Source: Bacteroidota bacterium (GTDB lineage: Bacteria > Bacteroidota > Bacteroidia > Bacteroidales > JAAUTT01). Taken from it: a DNA stretch of 64,000 nucleotides. The DNA lies in contig JAEYWD010000068.1 of NCBI GenBank assembly GCA_023429135.1, positions 1 to 64,000 of the forward strand, written 5' to 3'. The position numbers and the translations under genes were made by a program. Below, in pieces: positions 35,591 through 44,481 of the stretch. Numbering within the stretch: the stretch's first letter is position 1; each line of letters opens with the position of its first letter. The notes under the pieces were generated by a model. That model searched no databases. It worked only from the letters and a program-made list of their open reading frames with translations, and was not told where the DNA came from.

Positions 35591-38098
35591 TCAATTCATC
35601 AACCATATAACCGGGTGCCTTACCGGAACATTCCTCACAACTTCGGGATGAGTGAAGTTCCCTGGTAATCTATGGTATTTGCCAATATATTCCTTATTAC
35701 CATAAGCCAAACCTCCAAAAAGCAAACACGATTGCCGTACCGGCCATTCTTCCCAAATGTAAATATCTTTTGCAAAAGGCCACTTTGTTTTATCGGCAAT
35801 AAAAGGAAAAACAAATTCCAGTCCTTTCTTAAGCGTTAATCCGCCTGCGCTGAACTCCCACAGATTATCCTCAGGAACCGATAAAATCTGAGCTACGTTG
35901 CACATAGCATCCATGTTGAACAAAGAGTAGCCATAAGGCTTGGTACGCTTCAGTTCCAGAGGGAAACTACCATCTACGTCCATTTGATTCGGCAGCAGTA
36001 CAGTTTTAAAACGATCGGTACAAATCAGGCGCATCTTCTGATCGCCAACCAAAGAGGCCATTGCTGATGCCGTTGCCACCCAGCAGGTGCCGTGGTTGTT
36101 TTTGGCTTTCATTTCATCAATTCCATAGGGATGGGTTACCATCCAATCAAGAAATGACTGAAACCACACTTTTACGCCGTCTGCCTTTTCTTTAGAAATA
36201 ATCCTGTTTTCGATCAGAATTTTTGCCGATTGTGCCACTTCAACCAAATGGTAAGCGTCGATGAGTCCTATGCCTCTGCCAGTAAAGCGGCCCCAGATTG
36301 CCTGAGCATAGAGCATATTAGGATTCATACGGGTTGTACTATCCACAAACCAGGCATTAAGATGTTCCGTTGCTTTGTCGGCATACCTTTTTTCGCCTGT
36401 CAGCAGCCAGGCCGAGGTGAGTGTTGCTGTTATTTCGCTTAATCGCACCATTGCATGACGGTGATCCGAAAAATTCTCAGGATTGCTTTGTCCGTCCTTT
36501 TGAATGTAAGGACCGCCGGGGTTCGACGGATCGGGCCACCAGTAGTCACCTTCGGAATAAAAGTCGTGCTTTCCTCCGGCACTTCGCTTACAATATGATG
36601 CAGTAACCGTCAACGGCTTTTCATTTAGAATTTTTTGGGCCTTTTCAATTGTTTCCTTTCTTACACTTTCAATAACTCCAGTTTTCAACTTATTCTGCTG
36701 TTGCAAATAAGAAGGGCCGGTATTCAGCAAATTAGCATATAAATCGACAGGCGATGCTTTTTTGGACGGTTCAAAGCAGCCGGCAGCTTTTGTTTTTCCC
36801 TTGCGGGAATTTTTGGCAATATCCAAGAGAATTGCCGGATCATCATTTAATTCCGGGATATTTAAAATATTGAGAGCCGTTGATTTGGCATTCAAAATCT
36901 TATCAACAGGCTGATAAAAACCCGCCGAATTGATCTCCAATGCAGTTTTAGAAGCATAGAACCCATGATTGGCAGGCATATTCTGCACTCCCGAACAGGC
37001 GTTGCCTGAGTAAATTTCTTTTCCGGTGAAGTCATCCTGAATAGCACCTGCCGGATTGTAAAAAAGATTATTGGTTATCACCACCTGGTCGGGCTTAAAG
37101 TCACCTTTCCCCCCCAACCGCAACGGTCCCGAACTCACAAACGTGTTATGGGCAATCACAATATTTTTCAGTGGATCGGCCTTATAATTTTCAAGTTTGA
37201 TGGTCCAATATTCGCCGGTATTGAAATAGTTGTTGTAAACCATCTGATTCTGGCCTTCTTTGATACGCAATCCGGCACCACTAAGGAAGAAATTCCCGTA
37301 CACCACATTGTCGCTGCCATGACGGAGGGTAAAATGCGACTCGCCATTATTTTCAAAAGTGTTATAGCGAAAAACATTTTCACGGGCCTTTGACGAGATG
37401 ATTTCCTCATCGCCGTTACATTTATAGAACCAGCAATATTCAACGGTGGTACGACTAATAAACTTCGACTGGAAACTGTAGCCAATGCGTAAAGCTTCAA
37501 TCCCATAATCGCCGCCTGCATTGTAAGGAGCGGTATGATTCCGGAAGGAACACCGGCTAATGACATGATAACCCGGAATTTTTTCGTCGGCCTGAATCTG
37601 AACCACAGAGCTCTGAATATCCTCAGGTTTCCGTTCGAAATTGCAGTAACTAACCGTATTGTACTGACATCCTGGAACAATATTGAGAAAATACTTGGAA
37701 TGATAATTTGAAAAGTTCAGATGTTCCAGTAAATTATGACTTCCGGACACCTTGCAGATATCTCCGCCGGTATTACCGCCTGAGAACTGAAAACCACTGA
37801 AAATAACGTAACTGGATTTGATTTCCACCCGACTGTCGCCAGTAAAAATAGTTTTTCCCGGCTCTGCGGCGCGGACAATAATTCTATCCTTGGCTATTGT
37901 TAACCGAACCCCTGAAAACGTACCGTTTTGCCAAACAATGGTATCGCCCGTAACTGCAAGCTTTTCGGCTGCATCATATTCTCCGGGTGTTGAAACCGGA
38001 TATGATTTTGAATGAGCCTCCTTTAATGAAAAGCTCAGCATAACAAGAAGTGATGCTAATATTCGTGTAACAGTGTGATTAATTGTTTTTCTCAACAT
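35591..38098 (-). CDS. Two-domain lyase: PL6-like beta-helix plus alginate-lyase-like toroid
   Basis: 835 residues from ATG 38098, where a normal signal peptide begins; an ATG at 38149 adds 17 unlikely residues. Numbering here is for the longer form. Residues about 50-470 are a PL6/chondroitinase-B beta-helix, with SYPVSTPGEYDAAEKLA at the N-cap and the catalytic pair K254 (SSKAREN) and R276 (TLRHGS). Residues about 480-850 match the PF05426 alginate-lyase toroid (PL5/PL38 style), with HRHAMVRLSEI, NNHGTCW (684-690) and KRTKPYGYSLFN with candidate Arg735, Tyr739 and Tyr741. Both active sites look intact, so one secreted chain may make two different cuts. Fusion of these two families is uncommon. 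Confidence 0.85.
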   Translation of the reverse strand: MLRKTINHTVTRILASLLVMLSFSLKEAHSKSYPVSTPGEYDAAEKLAVTGDTIVWQNGTFSGVRLTIAKDRIIVRAAEPGKTIFTGDSRVEIKSSYVIFSGFQFSGGNTGGDICKVSGSHNLLEHLNFSNYHSKYFLNIVPGCQYNTVSYCNFERKPEDIQSSVVQIQADEKIPGYHVISRCSFRNHTAPYNAGGDYGIEALRIGYSFQSKFISRTTVEYCWFYKCNGDEEIISSKARENVFRYNTFENNGESHFTLRHGSDNVVYGNFFLSGAGLRIKEGQNQMVYNNYFNTGEYWTIKLENYKADPLKNIVIAHNTFVSSGPLRLGGKGDFKPDQVVITNNLFYNPAGAIQDDFTGKEIYSGNACSGVQNMPANHGFYASKTALEINSAGFYQPVDKILNAKSTALNILNIPELNDDPAILLDIAKNSRKGKTKAAGCFEPSKKASPVDLYANLLNTGPSYLQQQNKLKTGVIESVRKETIEKAQKILNEKPLTVTASYCKRSAGGKHDFYSEGDYWWPDPSNPGGPYIQKDGQSNPENFSDHRHAMVRLSEITATLTSAWLLTGEKRYADKATEHLNAWFVDSTTRMNPNMLYAQAIWGRFTGRGIGLIDAYHLVEVAQSAKILIENRIISKEKADGVKVWFQSFLDWMVTHPYGIDEMKAKNNHGTCWVATASAMASLVGDQKMRLICTDRFKTVLLPNQMDVDGSFPLELKRTKPYGYSLFNMDAMCNVAQILSVPEDNLWEFSAGGLTLKKGLEFVFPFIADKTKWPFAKDIYIWEEWPVRQSCLLFGGLAYGNKEYIGKYHRLPGNFTHPEVVRNVPVRHPVIWLMN

Positions 38099-38205
38099 GT
38101 TTCGCTCATTGCGCCGTATCCAGCATCCCCACAATTCCAACGATGTCATTTTTTAGTTTTTATAAGATGATTACACGTCGGAAAAATAATTTCCTTTTTA
38201 CAACA

Positions 38206-38240
38206 CCCTGGCATAATCCCGATAGCCATAGGGACCAGGG
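38206..38240. other. Intercistronic stem-loop
   Basis: CCCTGG (38206-38211) pairs with CCAGGG (38235-38240), and inside it TCCC (38217-38220) with GGGA (38231-38234), in the 120-base gap between two lyase genes. There is no good T-run, so it could be a processing or stability element rather than a terminator. Confidence 0.5.
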
Positions 38241-38269
38241 ATTTTGAAAATGCCTACTCATAGCTCTTC

Positions 38270-40132
38270 TTACCATTTATCCAATTCCTTATTGAACGTT
38301 ACATTCCCCGCAGATTCAGGAATTAAAAGAACCTGAACCGACTCTTTTTTATTTGCAGAAATATCAAACTCAAAACCAACCATTATGGTTCCGGGGTTCT
38401 CGGCATCGTAACTTGTTTTCGGCTCGGTACTCCAGGTCTTAATGGGCACAGTGGCAGGCGCATCGACTTTCAGGAGCAGCTTCTTTCCATTTTTTGTCAA
38501 TATAGCTGTATTAGGTCCTGTAATGGTCACTTCGGCAGTGGTAAGCATATTCCAGCGAACCGTTGTACTTGCTTTGGATGTGGACGAAAGCTCATCCTTT
38601 ACAACCACAAACTTTTTGTCGACAATAGCTATACCACGCTTTGCAGAAGCAAGTAAATCTTTGTAAAGAGAACTGATATTGGAAACGGCAAATGAGAAAT
38701 TCTGCGCACTGCTATATTTGTCAATTTTAGCATAGCCTTCAGCTTTCTGAAGCTGGTCGTCGACTGTTAAGGTACTATGGGAGCGATTATTGAGGCGAAA
38801 AACTGTCCAACGCTGCGATTCCTGAGAGCGGCCCCATAGCTGAATTCCCTTCGATTCGAGCGACTCGTAACCCTGCATCCCGAAATCGGATGCCCAACGA
38901 ATGCCATCAGCCTCCATAATAAATGAGCCAACATCCATATGAGCATGATTAACAGAAGGAGATCCAGCCTTGAAACCGACATACAGCGATTTCGGATCAG
39001 TCCACGATGTCCGCATCAGGCAAACAGGATTGGAGCCCTGTCCCATCCATACTTTCGATTTCGGTTCCTGGATTTTATCGAGTGGAATATCTTTTCCCCA
39101 GATCATGATAGCAGGCAAAAGCCTGTCGCGGGTATAACTTGATAAATCTTTCTGTAAATAACCCTTTTCGACCCACAACAACGACTGGTTATTTGTTTTT
39201 TGGGCAAACCAGAACATAGCAGGACTAAGACTTCCTCCTAACCCTGAATCGCCCCAGTTATAGCACAACCCAGTCGGACCCGTCATAAATTGCAGAAAGC
39301 TTGCCGATTCCAGAAAACCTGGAGTTTTGGACAGACCTCTGTCATCGTTCAGATACCGGTCCACAGCGCTTAAAAACATAACATTGAACGAGGTACCATA
39401 TTCCCAGTATCCGTATCCTTCGGGGTAAGCGCCATGTGGCTGGTATTCCTTCATGGAAACCGGAAGACTTCCAAAAGCCCGGTCGATGATATTTTTTGCA
39501 AGCTCTGGCTGATCTTCGGCAATCGCAATAGCACCGAATGTCATCCCGGCATTGCACACTTGGTTCCAGTTATTCGAGGCTTTCAGCCAACTGTTATATT
39601 TGGAATCAAAAGATGGTTCCAGCCCTTTTTTGAGTATAGCTTCCTTGATTTTAGCGCGCGATTCTGCAGGAAGTTTATCGAAAAGCCAGTCGTAACCAAT
39701 AGCAACAGCCATGGTCATTTCGGCTACATCGAGAAAATGCGACGGGTTCCAGTCGCTGAAATCCGATACAGCCAATAACTCCTTTTCGCAACGTTTGAAA
39801 TACTTGTCTTCGCCAGTCATGCGGTAGGCGTACGAGAGATAAAAAATTCTTCTCAACGCCTCACGCGATTTATCCAGTAACCTTCGGCCAATCTGAATAC
39901 GTTCCACTGGCTGCAGGTCAATAATCTTGTTGCTCTCGGCAATAATAGCACCATGCATTTTAGCCCATGTAGGGTTTTTGGCCATGGTTTGTTTAATGAC
40001 ACTTTCTTCTCCTTTTAGCAACATCAGACGCGGGTGTCCGGCTATCGCCGAAGGTTGAACTCTTTCAGCCTTGGAGCAGAATGTAAAAAGAAAAAGAAAG
40101 AGAAAAATTACAAGTTGTGCGTTCCGTCTCAT
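38270..40132 (-). CDS. Heparinase II/III superfamily lyase
   Basis: A 620-residue exported protein; a possible lipobox-like FTFC at residue 19 follows a strongly hydrophobic start. The toroid (about 40-340) has SNNWNQVCNAG (186-196) and GAYPEGYGYWEYG (234-246, catalytic Tyr candidate); the C-terminal beta-sandwich (about 365-615) starts with SVNHAHMDVGSFIMEADG near residue 395 with metal or catalytic His. This is the Hepar_II_III plan. It should be an eliminase for uronate chains, perhaps exolytic. Its stop is 120 bases before the PL6-like fusion gene and its start 11 bases from the PL8 gene stop. Confidence 0.82.
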   Translation of the reverse strand: MRRNAQLVIFLFLFLFTFCSKAERVQPSAIAGHPRLMLLKGEESVIKQTMAKNPTWAKMHGAIIAESNKIIDLQPVERIQIGRRLLDKSREALRRIFYLSYAYRMTGEDKYFKRCEKELLAVSDFSDWNPSHFLDVAEMTMAVAIGYDWLFDKLPAESRAKIKEAILKKGLEPSFDSKYNSWLKASNNWNQVCNAGMTFGAIAIAEDQPELAKNIIDRAFGSLPVSMKEYQPHGAYPEGYGYWEYGTSFNVMFLSAVDRYLNDDRGLSKTPGFLESASFLQFMTGPTGLCYNWGDSGLGGSLSPAMFWFAQKTNNQSLLWVEKGYLQKDLSSYTRDRLLPAIMIWGKDIPLDKIQEPKSKVWMGQGSNPVCLMRTSWTDPKSLYVGFKAGSPSVNHAHMDVGSFIMEADGIRWASDFGMQGYESLESKGIQLWGRSQESQRWTVFRLNNRSHSTLTVDDQLQKAEGYAKIDKYSSAQNFSFAVSNISSLYKDLLASAKRGIAIVDKKFVVVKDELSSTSKASTTVRWNMLTTAEVTITGPNTAILTKNGKKLLLKVDAPATVPIKTWSTEPKTSYDAENPGTIMVGFEFDISANKKESVQVLLIPESAGNVTFNKELDKW

Positions 40133-40143
40133 AATAGTCAGTG

Positions 40144-42306
40144 TTAATTATTAAAATCAATAGTTATGCTTTTGCCTGCGAAAGTATCCTGAGGCAGATC
40201 AATACTTAGTTCACACAGGTTTAACTGTTCGTTGTAAACTGATTTTATATTTTTACCGGCTGATATCAATTTCTGATTTACCGAAAGATGCATCCGTCTA
40301 AGCTTACGCGAAGGATCGGCCACCGTAATACTTTTTACCGAATTGCCTTCGGTTTTGATCATCACCATTCCGGGACTGTCCAGCCCTACTTTAAGTTCGG
40401 GAGATAATTGAATTTCGCCCGATTTATAAAAGACAATTTCAGTGATGTTTAACAACGAATGCTTAACTGCCTGAACATCTGAAGAATTGGCTAAAACCTT
40501 AAGAGGATTTTGGGTTGAAAAAGCTGCCAGATCCTTCTCCGAAACCGAAGGTAAAACAACATACTGATAGCTCCCGTTCTGAGGACGTTTTCCATGATCT
40601 ACCCACAGTCTAAAAACATCGCCCTTTACCTCTTCTTTCGAAGTGCTCGTTTGACGATTAATCTTAAACCAGCTACCCGTTTCCTGTTTGTTCGAAATAT
40701 TCAGCTTTTCGGGTTGCATAAACAAGTAACCAATACTGTCGTGTAGCACCCAGTTTACATTTTCGAGCAGGTATTCACCTTTCGACAGAACCCGCTTTTG
40801 TCCCGATTCCATTACAGAAACCGGACCTTTGAGCCAGCACTGATTCATGGTGGTTGCAACAGTATTGTTGCCCCCAGCTTTTATAGCAGTTCCAAGACAA
40901 ACATAAACATTATCGAAAAAGAACCACGATTTTTTTGCGGTTAACGGATCATGCGGACTCCGGGAATCGAATACCACAGCTCCATAGAGACCATCGGTAA
41001 CCCCTCCGACAAAGTCGGTCAAACCATCTTTCTGAATCTCGTTTTCCGTGAGCATTTCAGGTTTCTGAACGATGGTGGCTCCGGGAATTTTTTGAAAATC
41101 GACCAGTGGAGCCAGATCGCTGTACTCATTGCCAGTGCGCGAAATATAATTGGTGCCATCGGCCCGGTGATGATTCATCAAACCTTCACCATTATAAGGC
41201 TCTTCCATGTTTCTGTTTCGTGTCGAATGCATTCTTACCGAAGTATAAAACCCTTTCCGCTGAACAGCAAAATGTTCGGTATTCCAGAAAAATTTGCTGA
41301 ATTCTATTTTGGGAGCCTGTTCACCTTTGCGCAATTTCACAATGTTCTCCAGCTCAGTTTTGCGATAATCCGAAACCTTCAACAAGCGCTCAGGAGTGGC
41401 AGTGCTAAAAACATGATATCCGCCCTTACGGGAAATATCGCGGTTCATAACACCCGGATCGGTAGATATTCCATAAATCATTTGCTTGCAGATTCCATCG
41501 AGATAATAATCGATTAACTGCTGAAGCGATGTTTCAGAAAATTTATAACCAGTTCCGGCCACATTGGCGGCCCACTCGGCAAAAGCATCGGCATAACCGG
41601 TCCCGTACGAAAGGGTATTGTTCACCCAGTCTTCGCGGTGATGAAAGCTGTAATCGTGCTGCATTCCACGTTCTGTCGAGAATTTGATTTCACCTTCAAT
41701 TACCCTGATGGCTTTATCGAAAACCTCTTTATTACGGCTGTAAAGTGCTGCTTTAGCAAGAATACCGGCGATTTTAATTCTATCGCCGCTGGGGCGTGCT
41801 CCGGAAGCCTCAAGATGCGCTCTTCCAACAATCTTTAATGTTTTCTCAGCCTGAACCGGAGTAATATCCTTATCCATAATTAGCAGAAAGCTAATCAAAG
41901 CATTAGGAGTACCAATCTGGTTCCACCACCAGTTTTCACAAATAAAATCGTTAGCCAGCCAGTAATCCAGTGCCAGGTTAATTGCTTTCTTAAGTTTGGG
42001 ATCGCCCTTTAATTTAGTACCTTTTTTTTTGTAAGCTCTGCCCATTTCAACCAGGTTACTTAAATGCCTTCCGTGTTGAAACCCTGTACGGGACACATCC
42101 TGGTAATTGATGCCTTCCCAGGTACCATCGGTTTTTATGGTAGAAATAAGTTCCTGAACGCGTGCAACATTCACCTCGGGTGCCATCTGGTCGGCTACGA
42201 ACCTCTGGCGCAACGTTTCAATATCGTCAACACCTTTTGAATAAACGGGATAGCTAATCAGAAATCCCACTACTGTTATTAATAAAAATTTCCGTAAACG
42301 ATTCAT
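40144..42306 (-). CDS. PL8 family lyase (hyaluronate/chondroitin AC/xanthan lyase type)
   Basis: A 720-residue exported protein (signal peptide near SYPVYS-KG). Residues about 30-340 form the alpha-toroid with the PL8 substrate Asn in ENWWWNQIG (N129) and the His/Tyr region FHHREDWVNNTLSYG (H222/H223, Y234). Residues about 345-610 are the super-beta-sandwich with NGEG, ADGTNYIS, FQKIPGATIV and SWFFFDNVYVCLGTAI, all familiar from PL8; a small beta-domain ends the protein. It should cut at uronic acid residues by beta-elimination, releasing unsaturated disaccharides for GH88. His-to-Tyr spacing is 11 or 12 rather than the usual 9. Confidence 0.87.
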   Translation of the reverse strand: MNRLRKFLLITVVGFLISYPVYSKGVDDIETLRQRFVADQMAPEVNVARVQELISTIKTDGTWEGINYQDVSRTGFQHGRHLSNLVEMGRAYKKKGTKLKGDPKLKKAINLALDYWLANDFICENWWWNQIGTPNALISFLLIMDKDITPVQAEKTLKIVGRAHLEASGARPSGDRIKIAGILAKAALYSRNKEVFDKAIRVIEGEIKFSTERGMQHDYSFHHREDWVNNTLSYGTGYADAFAEWAANVAGTGYKFSETSLQQLIDYYLDGICKQMIYGISTDPGVMNRDISRKGGYHVFSTATPERLLKVSDYRKTELENIVKLRKGEQAPKIEFSKFFWNTEHFAVQRKGFYTSVRMHSTRNRNMEEPYNGEGLMNHHRADGTNYISRTGNEYSDLAPLVDFQKIPGATIVQKPEMLTENEIQKDGLTDFVGGVTDGLYGAVVFDSRSPHDPLTAKKSWFFFDNVYVCLGTAIKAGGNNTVATTMNQCWLKGPVSVMESGQKRVLSKGEYLLENVNWVLHDSIGYLFMQPEKLNISNKQETGSWFKINRQTSTSKEEVKGDVFRLWVDHGKRPQNGSYQYVVLPSVSEKDLAAFSTQNPLKVLANSSDVQAVKHSLLNITEIVFYKSGEIQLSPELKVGLDSPGMVMIKTEGNSVKSITVADPSRKLRRMHLSVNQKLISAGKNIKSVYNEQLNLCELSIDLPQDTFAGKSITIDFNN

Positions 42307-42318
42307 AATAGTTAAGTT

Positions 42319-44385
42319 TTACTGCATCACAATTTTTTTATCTTCACTAACAAGGCTTTGTTTGGCGACCGAACTATTCCCCGTTAAGATATTGGTACCC
42401 ACTGCTATTTTAGCAGTTGAATATGATTCTATACCAAAACCGTTGTTATAATGAATTATATTATCCTTAATTTCAACATTTTGATTGCCACTGGATAAAT
42501 GTTCGAGCATTACACCACTTCTGTCGTTATTTTCAATCAGGTTTCCTGAAATGGAAATATTCGCCGACTCTTGAATATCAATACCATAATAACCATTTCG
42601 GGCAATTTCGTTGGAGGTCACTTTAACATTTTTGCAACTTACAAGGGCAATACCGCTGCCAAAAGGAGAAGTATCCAAACGGCTGTCCTTTATCGTTATA
42701 TTTGAACAATGCGAGAGCAAAAGATTGTGCTGTAACCGCGGACCTGGAACCACGGTTGACCCGTTTTCGGTAAAATTGCAACCAATAACATTTACTCCAA
42801 CGGCTCCGGTAATCATAACCCCATTAAAGGTGCAATTCAATACGGAAACGTTGATAAAACTAATGTTCTTCATGTCTCCTTCCCTGCTTGCGCGAAGTAT
42901 AATCCCTCCACGGTTTCCGTTGCTTCGGAAAGAACGGTTTGTATTCGGGTCGGTCCCCGGATCGGATTTCAACGAGCCTTCGATAACCAGATCGCGGATG
43001 GTGATGTTGCGTGTAAACGAATCTGCGTTAACGATTGCATCGCGCATACCGGAATTGGGGTCGAGAAATAATATGGTAGAAAGACCTTCACCAGCCAGGG
43101 TGACATTACCAGGTAATTTAACAGTTGCGGGTAAAGTATGTAGTCCTGCTTTTGCCAGAACAAATCCATTGGTTCGGGAGGCTTTATCCAAAGCATCCTG
43201 AATGGATTCGCCAGGATTAACAATAATGGCGTCCAATGGAACATTAGTTCCGGTTTTCTCCAGGGCTCCGGCGGGAAAGGCAATTGCTGAAGCTTTTGGT
43301 GCAGGAATATTTTCTGAAGCTTTTGCCGTGGGTGCCCTGAAAGCCGTAAGAATACTTCTGTCGGCTTTTGCTCTTGCCTTTTCAGCAGCTACTTTTGTGT
43401 AAGGCATGTCCAATCCTTTGGAGGTATAGTGCCTGTAAACATATTCGTAATCGTCGCGAATATCTTTTGCCCGTTCTGAAATTACCCCATAACAATGAGG
43501 TCTTTCTCCTGTAAGAAACTGTGCTGTATATTCGTAGCCCAAAGCCAGACGGTTATTGGCAATTGAAAACAGATTCACTCCCTGGGTATATGCAATCCGC
43601 GCCGCACCAGCAAACTCTCCCAGTCCAAGCTGCACATGAGCCTGATCCCGCGGACTCTCCTGGCATTGTCCACTCGGATAAATATATTTAAAAATACTGC
43701 CGTTCACATTTCCGTAGAGAAAGTGATCCACAGCATTGCGGAACATTTCACGATTGTCGGTATAAACTGCAATGGCAAGGATGGAATGAATTATAGCCCC
43801 ATCCCAGTTACCGTTTGCCTGGGGATAATAATACCGCAGGAGAGGATAGTAAACCGTTGTGAGCATGTTTGAAAAGGCCTCCTGATCTTTTGCCAACCAG
43901 CCCGAATTGGAATACTTCAGAATTTCGGCAGCATTGGAGAATAAATACCCAGTCCAGCCAGCCAGCAATTTGGCATCGTTGTAATCGAAATCCCAAACCA
44001 CGGGCGACCATGCATTTATTACTTCAATGGCTTTGTGAGCGTAAGTTTTGTCGTTCGTTATATACCATAAAAGAGCACAATTATAGGCCATATTGGCTCC
44101 TTTGGAAAGGTCGTCGCCACCAATATTTGGTTTGCCATAAGGGCCACGCATAACATGTGCGTGAGATGTAATTTTAAAGTTGAGATCGGTCTTTGCTTTT
44201 AACCGCTCAAAAGCATCTTTCCAGGGCTGTTCTCCTTTCAGCACCTGCTTTTTCATGTATTCCAGATCGGCGGCAGTCTGGTCAATCCCCGGATGAACAA
44301 ATTTCTGGGCACTTATATTTGAAGCCAGAAGAAAAGCCATTAGAAAAAACACGCAAGTACGGCACTGTTTATAGATTAATTGCAT
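42319..44385 (-). CDS. Two-domain lyase: alginate-lyase-like toroid plus right-handed beta-helix
   Basis: A 688-residue exported protein (signal peptide near SNISAQ-KF). Residues about 40-330 resemble the PF05426 toroid (GANMAYNCALLWYITND, NWDGAIIHSILAIAVYTDN, CQESPRDQAHVQLGLGEFAGAA). A linker rich in Ala, Lys and Pro (about 335-385) leads to a right-handed parallel beta-helix (about 390-670) with an N-cap IVNPGESIQDALDKA and regular turns such as NVSVLNCTFNGVMITGA and NEIARNGYYGIDIQESANISISGN. The domain order is the mirror of the PL6-like fusion four genes away. The helix may be a second lyase or epimerase-like domain, or a binding module; no K/R pair like PL6 is obvious. Confidence 0.8.
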   Translation of the reverse strand: MQLIYKQCRTCVFFLMAFLLASNISAQKFVHPGIDQTAADLEYMKKQVLKGEQPWKDAFERLKAKTDLNFKITSHAHVMRGPYGKPNIGGDDLSKGANMAYNCALLWYITNDKTYAHKAIEVINAWSPVVWDFDYNDAKLLAGWTGYLFSNAAEILKYSNSGWLAKDQEAFSNMLTTVYYPLLRYYYPQANGNWDGAIIHSILAIAVYTDNREMFRNAVDHFLYGNVNGSIFKYIYPSGQCQESPRDQAHVQLGLGEFAGAARIAYTQGVNLFSIANNRLALGYEYTAQFLTGERPHCYGVISERAKDIRDDYEYVYRHYTSKGLDMPYTKVAAEKARAKADRSILTAFRAPTAKASENIPAPKASAIAFPAGALEKTGTNVPLDAIIVNPGESIQDALDKASRTNGFVLAKAGLHTLPATVKLPGNVTLAGEGLSTILFLDPNSGMRDAIVNADSFTRNITIRDLVIEGSLKSDPGTDPNTNRSFRSNGNRGGIILRASREGDMKNISFINVSVLNCTFNGVMITGAVGVNVIGCNFTENGSTVVPGPRLQHNLLLSHCSNITIKDSRLDTSPFGSGIALVSCKNVKVTSNEIARNGYYGIDIQESANISISGNLIENNDRSGVMLEHLSSGNQNVEIKDNIIHYNNGFGIESYSTAKIAVGTNILTGNSSVAKQSLVSEDKKIVMQ

Positions 44386-44431
44386 CGTTGGAGTTTTTAG
44401 GTCAAGTTAAATGTAGTGTATTAAATTATCA

Positions 44432-44475
44432 GAAAAGGTTGGCTTATCTGCGGTTTGCAGTGAGTCAACCTTTTC
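44432..44475. other. Intercistronic stem-loop before GH88 end
   Basis: GAAAAGGTTG (44432-44441) and CAACCTTTTC (44466-44475) pair perfectly; an inner CTGC/GCAG (44448-44451 and 44457-44460) stacks within the loop. It occupies the 96-base gap between the GH88 gene and the next lyase gene. Confidence 0.6.
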
Positions 44476-44481
44476 GATAAA

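Noticed and set aside
37168..37680. 170-residue open frame in another register of the PL6-like gene
   Set aside because: Overlaps the conserved catalytic region of the real frame.
40951..41517. 188-residue frame antisense to the PL8 gene
   Set aside because: Shadow; the PL8 frame has clear family motifs.
42611..43201. 196-residue frame antisense to the toroid/beta-helix gene
   Set aside because: Low-complexity shadow of the beta-helix repeats.
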